DNA from: Lentisphaerota bacterium | Lineage (GTDB): Bacteria > Verrucomicrobiota > Kiritimatiellia > UBA8416 > JAUUYL01 | DNA length: 64,000 nucleotides | NCBI GenBank assembly: GCA_030590485.1 | Contig: JAUUYL010000006.1 | Location: 1-64,000 of the forward strand | Direction of reading: 5' to 3' | Shown: piece after piece, positions 1 to 9,131 of the stretch | Layout of the letters: every line of letters begins with the position of its first letter | How positions within the stretch are numbered: position 1 is the stretch's first letter | The notes under the pieces: model-generated | Seen by the model: the letters and a program-made list of their open reading frames with translations, nothing else | The model's database searches: none | Told to the model about the DNA's origin: nothing | Program-made: the position numbers and the translations under genes

Positions 1-4
1 CATC

Positions 5-235
5 GTGGCAGCAAAAAAGAAGGTAGCAAAAAAGAAGGTAGCGAAAAAAAAGGTAGCGAAGAAAAAAGTTGCCAAGAAAAAGGTAGCTAAGAAAAAAGTT
101 GCCAAGAAAAAAGTTGCGAAGAAAAAAGTTGCTAAGAAAAAGGTTGCTAAGAAAAAGGTTGCTAAGAAGAAGCCTGCCAAGAAAAAAGCTGCACCTAAGA
201 AGAAGAAAAAAGCTGCTAAGAAAAAAAAGAGATAA
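5..235 (+). CDS. Lys/Ala-rich KKKVA-repeat protein (histone H1-like C-terminal tail); probably extends upstream of the window
   Basis: ORF of tandem KKKVA pentapeptides from a 15-bp DNA repeat; frame is open to the window edge, so the N-terminus may be missing. Confidence 0.7.
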   Translation: MAAKKKVAKKKVAKKKVAKKKVAKKKVAKKKVAKKKVAKKKVAKKKVAKKKVAKKKPAKKKAAPKKKKKAAKKKKR

Positions 236-275
236 CCTTGCTGGGCGCTTTTAAGCGTCAGGCATGATATTCGAG

Positions 276-318
276 ATGACGGCTGAAGATTTATTTCGAC
301 AGCCGTCATTTCTTTTTA
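276..318 (+). terminator. Rho-independent terminator
   Basis: Perfect 10-bp stem ATGACGGCTG/CAGCCGTCAT followed by TTCTTTTTAT, downstream of the repeat-protein stop. Confidence 0.8.
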
Positions 319-346
319 TATTATATGGAAAAGGGAGGAAAAACGT

Positions 347-1096
347 ATGTTTCTGCCATCTACGCTAATTTTGAACTCTGGCCTTGCTTCTGGCCTGATA
401 TTTGCACTCAAGGAGTCAAATATGGCGGGCAAGATCATTGTAGTTATCTTATTTGTGGGGTCCATGATGGTCTGGTCGATTATGGTGACCAAGTGGCGGG
501 AATTAAATCAGGCGGATAGGGTGTCCAGGCGTTTCCTTTCGGCGTATCGCAAAGAGGCTCATCCTGTAGCTCTTTTTCTTAAGCGGAGTAAGTACGATGC
601 GAGTCCGCTCTATGTAGTTTACGAGAAGACGTGTTTGGCTCTTGGGTCGGCTCTTGAATCTCGCGGAGCAGATCCTGACGATTTATTTATGGGAGCTGTT
701 GGAGGGACGGAAGGGTCGCGTCTTGAAGAGCTTCATGTTGGGGCAATCAGGAATGTAGCCGAACGTAATGTTGCGGATGAGGCGCTTCTTCTTGAGGACA
801 ACATGGGGCTTCTTGCAACATCCACGACGACGGCGCCGTTTCTTGGATTGCTTGGAACTGTATGGGGCGTGATGGAGTCTTTTGCTGGAATGGCTAATAC
901 TGGCGGCGCATTAATTTCTGCGGTGGCACCAGGAATTTCCGGCGCACTTTTGACGACGGTTGTCGGGTTGCTGGTAGCGTTACCGTCTGCTATTGGATAC
1001 AATATGTTGAGTGATCATATTCGCAAAATGACAGTCATGATGGACAACTTCTCTCAGGAGTTGGTTTCCGATATGGAACGTCATTATCGGCAATAG
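347..1096 (+). CDS. tolQ: MotA/TolQ/ExbB proton channel protein
   Basis: TolQ/ExbB-like sequence (LATSTTTAPFLGLLGTVWGVMESF); position in a tol-pal gene order. Confidence 0.9.
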   Translation: MFLPSTLILNSGLASGLIFALKESNMAGKIIVVILFVGSMMVWSIMVTKWRELNQADRVSRRFLSAYRKEAHPVALFLKRSKYDASPLYVVYEKTCLALGSALESRGADPDDLFMGAVGGTEGSRLEELHVGAIRNVAERNVADEALLLEDNMGLLATSTTTAPFLGLLGTVWGVMESFAGMANTGGALISAVAPGISGALLTTVVGLLVALPSAIGYNMLSDHIRKMTVMMDNFSQELVSDMERHYRQ

Positions 1097-1111
1097 TTTT
1101 CTGGAGGGGTC

Positions 1112-1519
1112 ATGTCTCGTAAAGTTGCACTCACATCGATGAAGCAGATTAGTGAGATTAATCTTACTCCGCTCATGGATCTTACTTTCATTCTTTTGAT
1201 AACTTTTATTATCACATTTCCGATGATTGAGCAGGGTATCATCGTTAAGTTGCCTAAGGGTGAGACGGATAAGATTTCAGACACCGAGGCTACGAGTGTT
1301 ACAATCGACAAGGATGGACTCCTATATCTTGATAATATCAAGATTACTTATGATGATCTAGTTGTCAGCCTGATGGAGTTGGGGAAGAGGAATGCTGAGG
1401 CATCGGTTATGGTGCGTGCTGACGAGCGGATCAGGTATGGTGAGGTGATTAAGGTTTTAAAGATATTGTATGATGCTAAGATAGTGAAAATGGCTTTGGT
1501 TACAGAGGCTGAGGAATAA
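1112..1519 (+). CDS. tolR: ExbD/TolR family biopolymer transport protein
   Basis: N-terminal INLTPLMDLTFILLITFII TolR/ExbD signature. Confidence 0.9.
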   Translation: MSRKVALTSMKQISEINLTPLMDLTFILLITFIITFPMIEQGIIVKLPKGETDKISDTEATSVTIDKDGLLYLDNIKITYDDLVVSLMELGKRNAEASVMVRADERIRYGEVIKVLKILYDAKIVKMALVTEAEE

Positions 1520-1529
1520 TGTTCAGATA

Positions 1530-2216
1530 ATGGCGGGAAAGAGAAATTTTTATTCTAATTTGAAAATTGTTGCCATTATACACGTGGTTGCGCTTCTCTT
1601 GATGCTTTGCTGGGGTGGGATGTCCAGTCTTCTGAAGGAAAAGGAGAAAGTGATTATTCCTGTCGAATTTATTGTTGCGGTGGCGTCTTCACCACATTCA
1701 GCGCCTGACAATCATCTACAGGCGGCTCTGGCCCCAAACTCTAAGCCCAAGCTTACGCCGCAGCCCAAACCTAAACCCAAAACTAAGCCCCGGAACAGGA
1801 TTAAGGTCAATAATCAGCGAGTCCGGCGGAATAGTCAGAATGTGGAGCCGAAGAATCTGTTGACGAAGGAGGAGATTGAGCGGCGTTTAAAGATGGGTGC
1901 AACTGCTGGTGACAGGAATACAGCTATACCTGATGAAGATACGCGTGGGTTTATGTTGATTCGTCAGATGATGTATGATTTGTGGCAGCCGCCGGACAAG
2001 GAGGTTGTGGGTAATAAAACTGCTGAGGTAACCTTGAAACTTTCACTGAATGGTACTTTAATATATAAACAGATTGTTAAGCGATCGGGAGTTGCGGTGA
2101 TGGATACTTCTGTTTCTGCCGTTTTGGCCTCCGCTGTGAGGATAGCGGGGTTGCCCCGTGGATTTCTTCAGAGGCACAGTAACGAAAGTATAACAATAAT
2201 TTTTAAGGTGGATTGA
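1530..2216 (+). CDS. TolA/TonB-like energy transducer
   Basis: N-terminal TM, Pro/Lys-rich spacer, TonB_C-like C-terminus; between tolR and tolB. Confidence 0.75.
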   Translation: MAGKRNFYSNLKIVAIIHVVALLLMLCWGGMSSLLKEKEKVIIPVEFIVAVASSPHSAPDNHLQAALAPNSKPKLTPQPKPKPKTKPRNRIKVNNQRVRRNSQNVEPKNLLTKEEIERRLKMGATAGDRNTAIPDEDTRGFMLIRQMMYDLWQPPDKEVVGNKTAEVTLKLSLNGTLIYKQIVKRSGVAVMDTSVSAVLASAVRIAGLPRGFLQRHSNESITIIFKVD

Positions 2217-2217
2217 T

Positions 2218-3432
2218 ATGAGAAGATTTATGATTTCTGTTATAACGGCAACTCTTGTCGTTCTATGTCCAAGGGATAGCGAAGCGCGTCGTATTGAGGT
2301 GGTGAAATCCAGCCACGAGAAGATACCTGTAGATATATCAGGAATCAAGCATAGTGCTTCGGCCAATGGAGGTCTGTTTATAAAGACTTTGCAGTCGGAT
2401 TTGAAACGTTCCGGATGGTTTACGATAAGTCAGGCAGGGAAGGGTGCTGTTGTTTTGGGGGGCGTATTTACTGAGGCTGGTCAGTTTTCGACATTTAAGG
2501 GGTCTGCCAGCAACAGAAGCACGGGTAGAGCCTATTTCTCGCGTTCTTACAATGAGAAGGCGTCGCGGGTAAGGTCGATGGCGCATGCATATGCCGACGA
2601 TATTGTTTATTCGGTTAAGAAGGTTATAGGAATGGCGTCCAGTAGGATTATCATGATTGGATCCCGGGGCGGCAAGAAGGATCTGTACAGCTGTGATTAT
2701 GATGGAGCCAACTTGATGCAGATTACCAGGGATGGCGCAGTTTGTCTGGCACCCTCATGGGGGCCCGAGGGCAAGACGGTGGTCTACACTTCTTATCACG
2801 GCGGGTTTCCTGACGTTTACAAGATAGATCTCTCGGTTAATCGCAGAAAGCGGATTGCTGGTTATCCTGGTTTGAATGCTGGTGCTGATGTGGCTCCTGA
2901 CGGTAAAAGCGTGGTGATGATACTCTCGAAGGATGGGAATCCTGACGTATATATCAAAGACATGAGGACAGATCGGTTGTTGAGGGTGACAAAGAGCCAA
3001 TATGCCGCGGAGGCAAGTCCTTCCTGGTCGCCGGACGGGAAAAGGATAGTTTTTGTATCGAATAAGACGAAGCGGCCGCAACTTTATGTGACCAGCCGTA
3101 GCGGAGGAGGCGACAAGAGGATCACTTTTGCAGGCAGTGAGAATGTTTCTCCGGATTGGGGAAGTAACGGCAGGATTGTGTATAGTAGCAGGCGTGAAGG
3201 TAAGTATCATGTCTGTGTTACTGATCCTGGCACCGGGGAAACGTTACAATTAACAAGTGATTATGCGGATTATGAGGATCCGTCATGGGCTCCCGACGGA
3301 CGGCATATTGTATGTTCGAGAACTGTCGGATATCAATCGGAACTCTATGTTCTTGACACCCTTGGCGATCCTCCAGTACGTTTACTCCATCATGAAGGCG
3401 ACTGGTACTCTCCAGACTGGTCACCAAAATAA
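2218..3432 (+). CDS. tolB: TolB-like translocation protein with WD40-like/PD40 propeller repeats
   Basis: Repeated PSWSPDGKRIVFVSNK..-type motifs; tol-pal context. Confidence 0.9.
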   Translation: MRRFMISVITATLVVLCPRDSEARRIEVVKSSHEKIPVDISGIKHSASANGGLFIKTLQSDLKRSGWFTISQAGKGAVVLGGVFTEAGQFSTFKGSASNRSTGRAYFSRSYNEKASRVRSMAHAYADDIVYSVKKVIGMASSRIIMIGSRGGKKDLYSCDYDGANLMQITRDGAVCLAPSWGPEGKTVVYTSYHGGFPDVYKIDLSVNRRKRIAGYPGLNAGADVAPDGKSVVMILSKDGNPDVYIKDMRTDRLLRVTKSQYAAEASPSWSPDGKRIVFVSNKTKRPQLYVTSRSGGGDKRITFAGSENVSPDWGSNGRIVYSSRREGKYHVCVTDPGTGETLQLTSDYADYEDPSWAPDGRHIVCSRTVGYQSELYVLDTLGDPPVRLLHHEGDWYSPDWSPK

Positions 3433-3453
3433 GCGGACGAGAGGGCATTAAAA

Positions 3454-3969
3454 ATGAAATATAAAAACCTTAAATTGTACATATCTATCTTTATTTTTTG
3501 CGCATGTGTTTGTGGCGGATGTCGCAGCAACAAGGATGGTCTTGGCGGCGATGGAATAAACCCAAGTGTGTTGGACGGTGATATAGGTCTCAATGAGAGA
3601 TTTGAAGATGGCATCAGGGTGGCGACTTCTGAGTTTAATCCCCAGTCAGTGATGTTTGCGTATGATAGTTACAGAGTTAACCCTGCGGACAAATATAAGG
3701 TTGCCCAAGTGGCTGCTTTTATGAAGCAGAACAGGAATGTTCGCCTTGTTGTTGAGGGGCATTGTGATGAGCGGGGAAGTAGAGAGTACAATGTTTCGTT
3801 GGGCGAGCACAGGGCCTTGGCTATACGTGCAGCTTTGGTAAGTGATGATGGCATTGCCAGTAAACGCATTCAGACTAGAACATATGGCGAAGAGAAGCCC
3901 GTTGATGGTCGTCACAATGAAAGCGCGTGGCGCCAGAACAGACGCGGCGAATTTGCGTTGTATCGATAA
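3454..3969 (+). CDS. pal: OmpA-family peptidoglycan-associated lipoprotein
   Basis: Lipobox-like CACVCGGC and OmpA C-terminal domain (VVEGHCDERGSREYNVSLGEHRA). Confidence 0.92.
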   Translation: MKYKNLKLYISIFIFCACVCGGCRSNKDGLGGDGINPSVLDGDIGLNERFEDGIRVATSEFNPQSVMFAYDSYRVNPADKYKVAQVAAFMKQNRNVRLVVEGHCDERGSREYNVSLGEHRALAIRAALVSDDGIASKRIQTRTYGEEKPVDGRHNESAWRQNRRGEFALYR

Positions 3970-4332
3970 ATGACTCACTATATTTCAGCCAATCCAATTG
4001 CTTTTATCTCTGGTATGGGAACCAGTGAAATTATCGTTATTTTTCTGGTGATACTAATTCTTTTCGGGCCAAGGAAGCTTCCAGGTATCGCAAAAATGAT
4101 CGGCAAAACTCTTGATCAGCTTCGAAATGCATCTCAGGACTTCAAGGACGAGATCATGAAAATTGAGGATGATGTTAAGGATGATTTTAAAACTGCCACT
4201 ATGGATGCGATTGATATTCCAGTGGTTGATGACTTAGATGGTGAGCCGGATGATGGTGAAGATGTGGATGCGAAGTTCGAAGACAGCAAGGAGATGGAAG
4301 AGGGTGAGCGAGAAAAAGAACCCGCGGAATGA
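3970..4332 (+). CDS. tatA: Sec-independent translocase TatA/TatB-family protein
   Basis: GTSEIIVIFLVILILFGPRKLPGIAKMIGK signature, acidic C-terminus. Confidence 0.9.
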   Translation: MTHYISANPIAFISGMGTSEIIVIFLVILILFGPRKLPGIAKMIGKTLDQLRNASQDFKDEIMKIEDDVKDDFKTATMDAIDIPVVDDLDGEPDDGEDVDAKFEDSKEMEEGEREKEPAE

Positions 4333-5134
4333 TGATCGCATTCCTGATGATGAGCCTAAGTCTTTCCTTGAGCATCTTGAGGAGCTGAGGGGTGCCATTA
4401 TATGGACTGTCGGGGTTTTTATTGCCTGTTTTGCTGCTGCCTGCTGTTTTGTGCCGCGCATAATGACGTTCCTTGCCGGTCCGCTTGGTGGTATCAAGGG
4501 GATTGATCCTGCCACATTCCTCATCTCCTACGATGTTTCAGAGCCCTTTATGATATGGATGAAGGTGGGGCTTTGGTCGGGGCTGATTGTCGCTCTTCCA
4601 ATAATAGTCTTTATTATCGGCAACTTTGTTATTCCTGGCCTGACATTAAAAGAGCGTCGAGTTTTGAGAATTGCGCTTGGAATCTCGGCTCTTCTTTTCG
4701 CCTCTGGTGTATGGCTTTGTTATAACTGGACGTTGCCTGTGGCGCTCAAGGTGATGTATTGGATTCCTGAGAAAATAAACATCACAGTGCCTGGCTGGAC
4801 TGTTGGTAGCTACACGATTTTCGTTCTGAGATTGTTGTTGGCCTTTGGATTGGCCTTTGAACTTCCTGTGGTCGTTTATGCTTTAGGCAGTCTGGGCATT
4901 ATTTCTTCCAAGAAGATGAGGGAGAAGCGAAGGCATGTGGTTGTAGGGCTCTTGGTTCTTGCGATGGTTCTGACACCTCAGGATCCCTGGACGATGCTGA
5001 TGATGGCTGTGCCGTTGATATGTCTTTTTGAGATTTCTGTCTGGCTGGTCAAAATGCATGAACTGCGCGCGAAGAAGAAATCTGTCGAGGAAGCTGATGC
5101 GGATTTTGAGTTCGACGACTACGAAGATCTATAA
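4304..5134 (+). CDS. tatC: Sec-independent translocase TatC
   Basis: FLEHLEELRGAI, multiple TMs, VLTPQDPWTMLMMAVPL; GTG start at 4304 chosen (ORF track start 4238 lies deeper in tatA). Confidence 0.9.
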   Translation: MSEKKNPRNDDRIPDDEPKSFLEHLEELRGAIIWTVGVFIACFAAACCFVPRIMTFLAGPLGGIKGIDPATFLISYDVSEPFMIWMKVGLWSGLIVALPIIVFIIGNFVIPGLTLKERRVLRIALGISALLFASGVWLCYNWTLPVALKVMYWIPEKINITVPGWTVGSYTIFVLRLLLAFGLAFELPVVVYALGSLGIISSKKMREKRRHVVVGLLVLAMVLTPQDPWTMLMMAVPLICLFEISVWLVKMHELRAKKKSVEEADADFEFDDYEDL

Positions 5135-5289
5135 CGTGAAACGTGACGCGTAAAACGTGATGTGTGATGTTTGTTGCATTTTGGGACACTTAGTCGGCTA
5201 CACTTAGTTGAAACCCAAGTGAAGATTATAATTTCTCCGACTAAGGGTAGAAGATTAAGGGTATAGGACTAAGTTGTTTCGCTGCTCAC

Positions 5290-7107
5290 TTATACTTCGT
5301 AATTGCCCGGGGTGTTGAATTCGAGGATTTCGGCGCCGCGGTTCTTGAATTTGAATCCTCTGATCTTAAGATATTCAGGGGCAGTTTCGCTGGAATCGTC
5401 ATCTGTCAGTAATATCAGTTCGAAACCGGTGTTGGATATTTCTTTATCCTTAATTGATACTTTGGCGTCTTTTTCTGTCCTGATGACAAGAGCGGAGCTG
5501 CCTGACATTTTCAGGCCGTCTATATTGATATCTTCACCATCCAGGATGAGTGTGCTTTCGTCTGACATCTCGAGATTTCTTATTTTTTGTTTCACATCGC
5601 CAATAGACAGGGCAAATCTCGGGGTGAGTATGACTTTTGGTCCTCTTGTGAATGGAATGCCCAGGATTAGTTCTTCGCTATGTTCATTGACTGTGTTGCC
5701 GGCCAGCTGAAGTTTCATGCGGCCTGCCAGGTAGAAGTCGGATTCGGCGGTAGCGGCAGATTCAGGGGGGCCGCCTTGTTCATGCTTAGCCTTTGCGTCG
5801 ATGATATTATTTTTGTTTGCGGAGAAGCACCAGCATCGGTCGAATATTGTTACGCCTACGTTCTCTCCGCTTTTGAACAGTTTCGGAAGGTCCTGCATCA
5901 TTGTTTCCAAGCGGGTCGGTTTTTTGAATGATGTCCTAGTGTCGTCTTTGTACTTGGGATTAACAAATTCTGCTATTATGCCGCCTGAGTCTTTTAATAC
6001 TTTGGCATAGGTATTCAGGTTTGCCACTAAAACGTTGATGTTGCCGGGGAATATGGAGAATCCCTTTTCGTTTGGAACGTCACCCTCAGGGCTGACCGTG
6101 GAGCGGAGCAGGGGATCCAGTTGGTTATATTCAACGTTGATGGTTATGCATTTGTCGCCGTTATTGAGTTTTGTCAGGGCGCCAACGGCTTCGCCTGGAA
6201 TTCTGTTTACTGCTACAGAGTTAAAGTCCAGATTATGTTTTATGGATGCACCGATGGCGGCAAATGCGGCGTTGAAGACCTGCCCGTTTGTGTCCTGGAT
6301 AAAGAGTAGATGTTGTTTGCCGTCAGTAATCAGGCGTTCTGCTGTGCCGCTTGTGTGCATGAGCATATGTATGTCGCCATGACCATGTGGTTTGAGTGTA
6401 ACAGAGTAGGGGCCGTGCATGGCAATATGGCCATCATTGTCGGCTATAGCCGGCACGAGTTCCTGTTTGAGTATTGTTACCTGAGACTCTTGGAGTCCAA
6501 AGAAATTGTTTTCTGTCAGGGCGGTCATGGTCTTCTCATGGCTATCCCTGGATGTCATGATAATCATAGGGACTGAGCCAGGTTTGCCTGTCCTGAGTTC
6601 CATGGCAAGGATGACGGTGCTGTAATGCTGTATGTATGTTGTTTCTGTGAGTGTTTCTACCGGTATATTCAGTTTGATTCCGGGGTATCCCAGTCTTTCA
6701 CCTAGACCGCCTGCAACGAGGGCTACGGCGATTTTGTCCATATTTTTCATTGCAACATCTTCATATTCTGAATATGTGTCGTCCAGAGAGGTTAGATCAA
6801 CTGTATCGGGCTGTTCTGGCTGATATCCGCTAAACGGATTAACTCCGTCTTTGGAGGCGGCTAGGAGCGTTCTAGCATTGTTGATGTAGGCTGTAATCCC
6901 GCCGGGGTATGAAGACTCGACTGTTGAGAGGTCGGCGAGTAGAGCCTTTTTCTCATCGGTCGCCTCTCCTGGAGGAGCCCAGTTGGAGAAAATATGTGCC
7001 TGATCTGAATCCAGAAGGATTTGGATCAGGTTCTTTTCGTATGCAGAAAGAGCAGAGCTTTTCAGCTCTGCTCTCACTGTAATTAAGAGTTTCTCGTTAT
7101 TGATCAT
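5290..7107 (-). CDS. UDP-sugar pyrophosphorylase (USP/UDPGP family, plant-like)
   Basis: VAGGLGERLGYPGIKL, KPHGHGDIH, FIQDTNGQVFNA, NVEYNQLDPLLRS, EFVNPKYKDDTRTSFKKPTRLETMMQDLPKL. Confidence 0.85.
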   Translation of the reverse strand: MINNEKLLITVRAELKSSALSAYEKNLIQILLDSDQAHIFSNWAPPGEATDEKKALLADLSTVESSYPGGITAYINNARTLLAASKDGVNPFSGYQPEQPDTVDLTSLDDTYSEYEDVAMKNMDKIAVALVAGGLGERLGYPGIKLNIPVETLTETTYIQHYSTVILAMELRTGKPGSVPMIIMTSRDSHEKTMTALTENNFFGLQESQVTILKQELVPAIADNDGHIAMHGPYSVTLKPHGHGDIHMLMHTSGTAERLITDGKQHLLFIQDTNGQVFNAAFAAIGASIKHNLDFNSVAVNRIPGEAVGALTKLNNGDKCITINVEYNQLDPLLRSTVSPEGDVPNEKGFSIFPGNINVLVANLNTYAKVLKDSGGIIAEFVNPKYKDDTRTSFKKPTRLETMMQDLPKLFKSGENVGVTIFDRCWCFSANKNNIIDAKAKHEQGGPPESAATAESDFYLAGRMKLQLAGNTVNEHSEELILGIPFTRGPKVILTPRFALSIGDVKQKIRNLEMSDESTLILDGEDINIDGLKMSGSSALVIRTEKDAKVSIKDKEISNTGFELILLTDDDSSETAPEYLKIRGFKFKNRGAEILEFNTPGNYEV

Positions 7108-7112
7108 TCAGC

Positions 7113-8978
7113 TTAGAGATCAAGCGGGCTGATGTAGTCGCCCTTTGCGGCCCTGAGTTCTTCAAGGCGTGTGCGCTGTGCAGCCATCTCGTCTTTCATT
7201 GTCTGCGGATTATCATCGATAGTAGCGAAGATTTTATCCATGCGGTCAAGCTTGGCTACGCATTCAGGAATGCGGATCATGAACTGGTCAACATAGTCCT
7301 GCTCAGTGTAGTCAGAGTCCAAGACTTCCTTAAACAGTCTCTTCAGGTCTTCAAACAGGGGGATCTTGCCGTATGCAGCATCAATCGCCTCTACATCGCC
7401 GTGGACACGCAGTTCCATCCACTTAATCCAGATAGATTTGTCGAGTTTGCCGTTGAGGTATTCGCCGTCCTTCTTGATGAAGTAGTTTGTGCCGAATACT
7501 ATTGGACGTTTGATATCTTTGGCGAAATCTAGGTTGTTCTGGATGTAGCGGCCAACTGACATTGACAGGAAGTCCATGTTGGACATTACGTTCCAGTTTC
7601 TAACGCCTTCTTGACCGATTGTAGCGGCTGTGGTCTCGGATTCGAGTGTAGCACCCATTGTGCATACGCCGTGTTCCCAAGAGTAAGCTTCGCGTACAGG
7701 AACGGATGTATCGCTGTCGCGGCCACCGTAGATGATACCGTCGATCTTAAGTCCTTTTGGTGCATCCCAATCCGGGTCAGCATTCTCGAGGTCTCTCATC
7801 TGGACAGTATAGCGAGCGTTCTTATGGCTTGGATTTGTCGGGTTGCCATCCGGACCTTCCATGCCTTCCGTCCATTCGCCACTGACATAGTTGGTGCCGT
7901 CTTTAGCTGTTTCTTCGCCCATGCCGGACCAGTAAGGCCTTCCGTCTTTGACAAGTACGTTGCCGAAGATGACTTCACCTGGGCTAGTCAAAACTTTGTG
8001 GATGACAGGGTCATCATTAGCGTTAACATCGGTAATGATGCCGAAGATGCCATTTTCAACGTTAGCCGCGCGGAATTCTCCGTCGATCACCTTGAAGTAC
8101 GCGAGATCGTCACCAACGATGTTTTCGCCGGGGATCATTGCTGTTGAAGTTTTGCCGCAGGCGCTTGGAAATGCACCGGCGAGGTATGTCTTGCGGCCGT
8201 TAGGTCCGTTGCTGCGCATGATGAACATATGTTCTGCGAGCCAGCCTTCGCGGTCGGCTTTGCGGAGCGCGAGGCGCAGTGAAAGTTTTTTCAGGCCAAC
8301 GGTGTTACCTGCGTACTGGGTGTTAACGCTCAGAGTTGTGTTCTGAGTGTAGTCCATGTATACGCGGTTAAGTTCTGGGTGCTTTGAGCAGTTACGCTCA
8401 TTGACTTCGCCCGTGGCGTGGCGGTACTTAAAGAACTCGAGTCCGGCATCGCGGCTCTTGAACTCTTCGTATCCACGTCTGTAGAGGAGATCTTCGCTGT
8501 GGATTACGTATGCTGAGTCTGTAATCTGCAGGCATGGGATTGCGAATTCTGTGCCTACTGGGCCGAGGCAGAAGAATCTCACCAACATCTGGCGCCCTTT
8601 ATAACCGCCGCGCTGGAGGTCTTCCATTTCCTTGACACCTTCATCTCTGTCCATTTGGCCGAGTTTCGGGTCAAGTGTTTCGTCTGCAGGGACGAGATAT
8701 TTTGTGACGTCTTTTTTGCGGGCCTGGTCGAAATATCCATCAAAGTGGACAGTATGTCCCTCTATATTCAGCGGAGTTTCTTCTTTGTTGTCTATTGCGA
8801 GCTGTCTGCAATATGCCACATCTTCGTCTGAGTCGTTACCAACAAAGACGCTGTCTGGTTCGCAGAGTTCTATAGCTGCGCCCACGAAGTCAAGAACTTC
8901 GTCATTCTCGAGTGATGCGAGCTTATTGAAGTTTTCTTCGCTCATCTTGCTTTTGATTAGATCGTCGTATTTACTCAT
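7113..8978 (-). CDS. pckG: Phosphoenolpyruvate carboxykinase (GTP-type)
   Basis: FPSACGKTSTAMI, IIYGGRDSDTSVPV, ESETTAATIGQEGVRNWNVMSNMDFLS; start MSKYDD preceded by AGGAGG. Confidence 0.93.
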   Translation of the reverse strand: MSKYDDLIKSKMSEENFNKLASLENDEVLDFVGAAIELCEPDSVFVGNDSDEDVAYCRQLAIDNKEETPLNIEGHTVHFDGYFDQARKKDVTKYLVPADETLDPKLGQMDRDEGVKEMEDLQRGGYKGRQMLVRFFCLGPVGTEFAIPCLQITDSAYVIHSEDLLYRRGYEEFKSRDAGLEFFKYRHATGEVNERNCSKHPELNRVYMDYTQNTTLSVNTQYAGNTVGLKKLSLRLALRKADREGWLAEHMFIMRSNGPNGRKTYLAGAFPSACGKTSTAMIPGENIVGDDLAYFKVIDGEFRAANVENGIFGIITDVNANDDPVIHKVLTSPGEVIFGNVLVKDGRPYWSGMGEETAKDGTNYVSGEWTEGMEGPDGNPTNPSHKNARYTVQMRDLENADPDWDAPKGLKIDGIIYGGRDSDTSVPVREAYSWEHGVCTMGATLESETTAATIGQEGVRNWNVMSNMDFLSMSVGRYIQNNLDFAKDIKRPIVFGTNYFIKKDGEYLNGKLDKSIWIKWMELRVHGDVEAIDAAYGKIPLFEDLKRLFKEVLDSDYTEQDYVDQFMIRIPECVAKLDRMDKIFATIDDNPQTMKDEMAAQRTRLEELRAAKGDYISPLDL

Positions 8979-9131
8979 GCTACCTCCTGTTTTGTTAAGC
9001 TTATTACTTGTGAAGTTGGTATTTGTACAGTGAAGAAGACGGTTAGGCAATACAAAAGAAACGATTCTGTTATTTTTTTATCAATTGACTTTTATGTTGA
9101 AATACTGCCTGGCAGGGGATATTTTATAGGA

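Noticed and set aside
4238-4303. N-terminal extension of TatC from the ORF track
   Set aside because: Lies within tatA; residues MVSRMMVKMWMRSSKTARRWKR are unlike TatC; GTG 4304 fits better.
8632-9033. 133-aa plus-strand ORF
   Set aside because: Antisense to the N-terminal part of pckG; composition typical of a shadow ORF.
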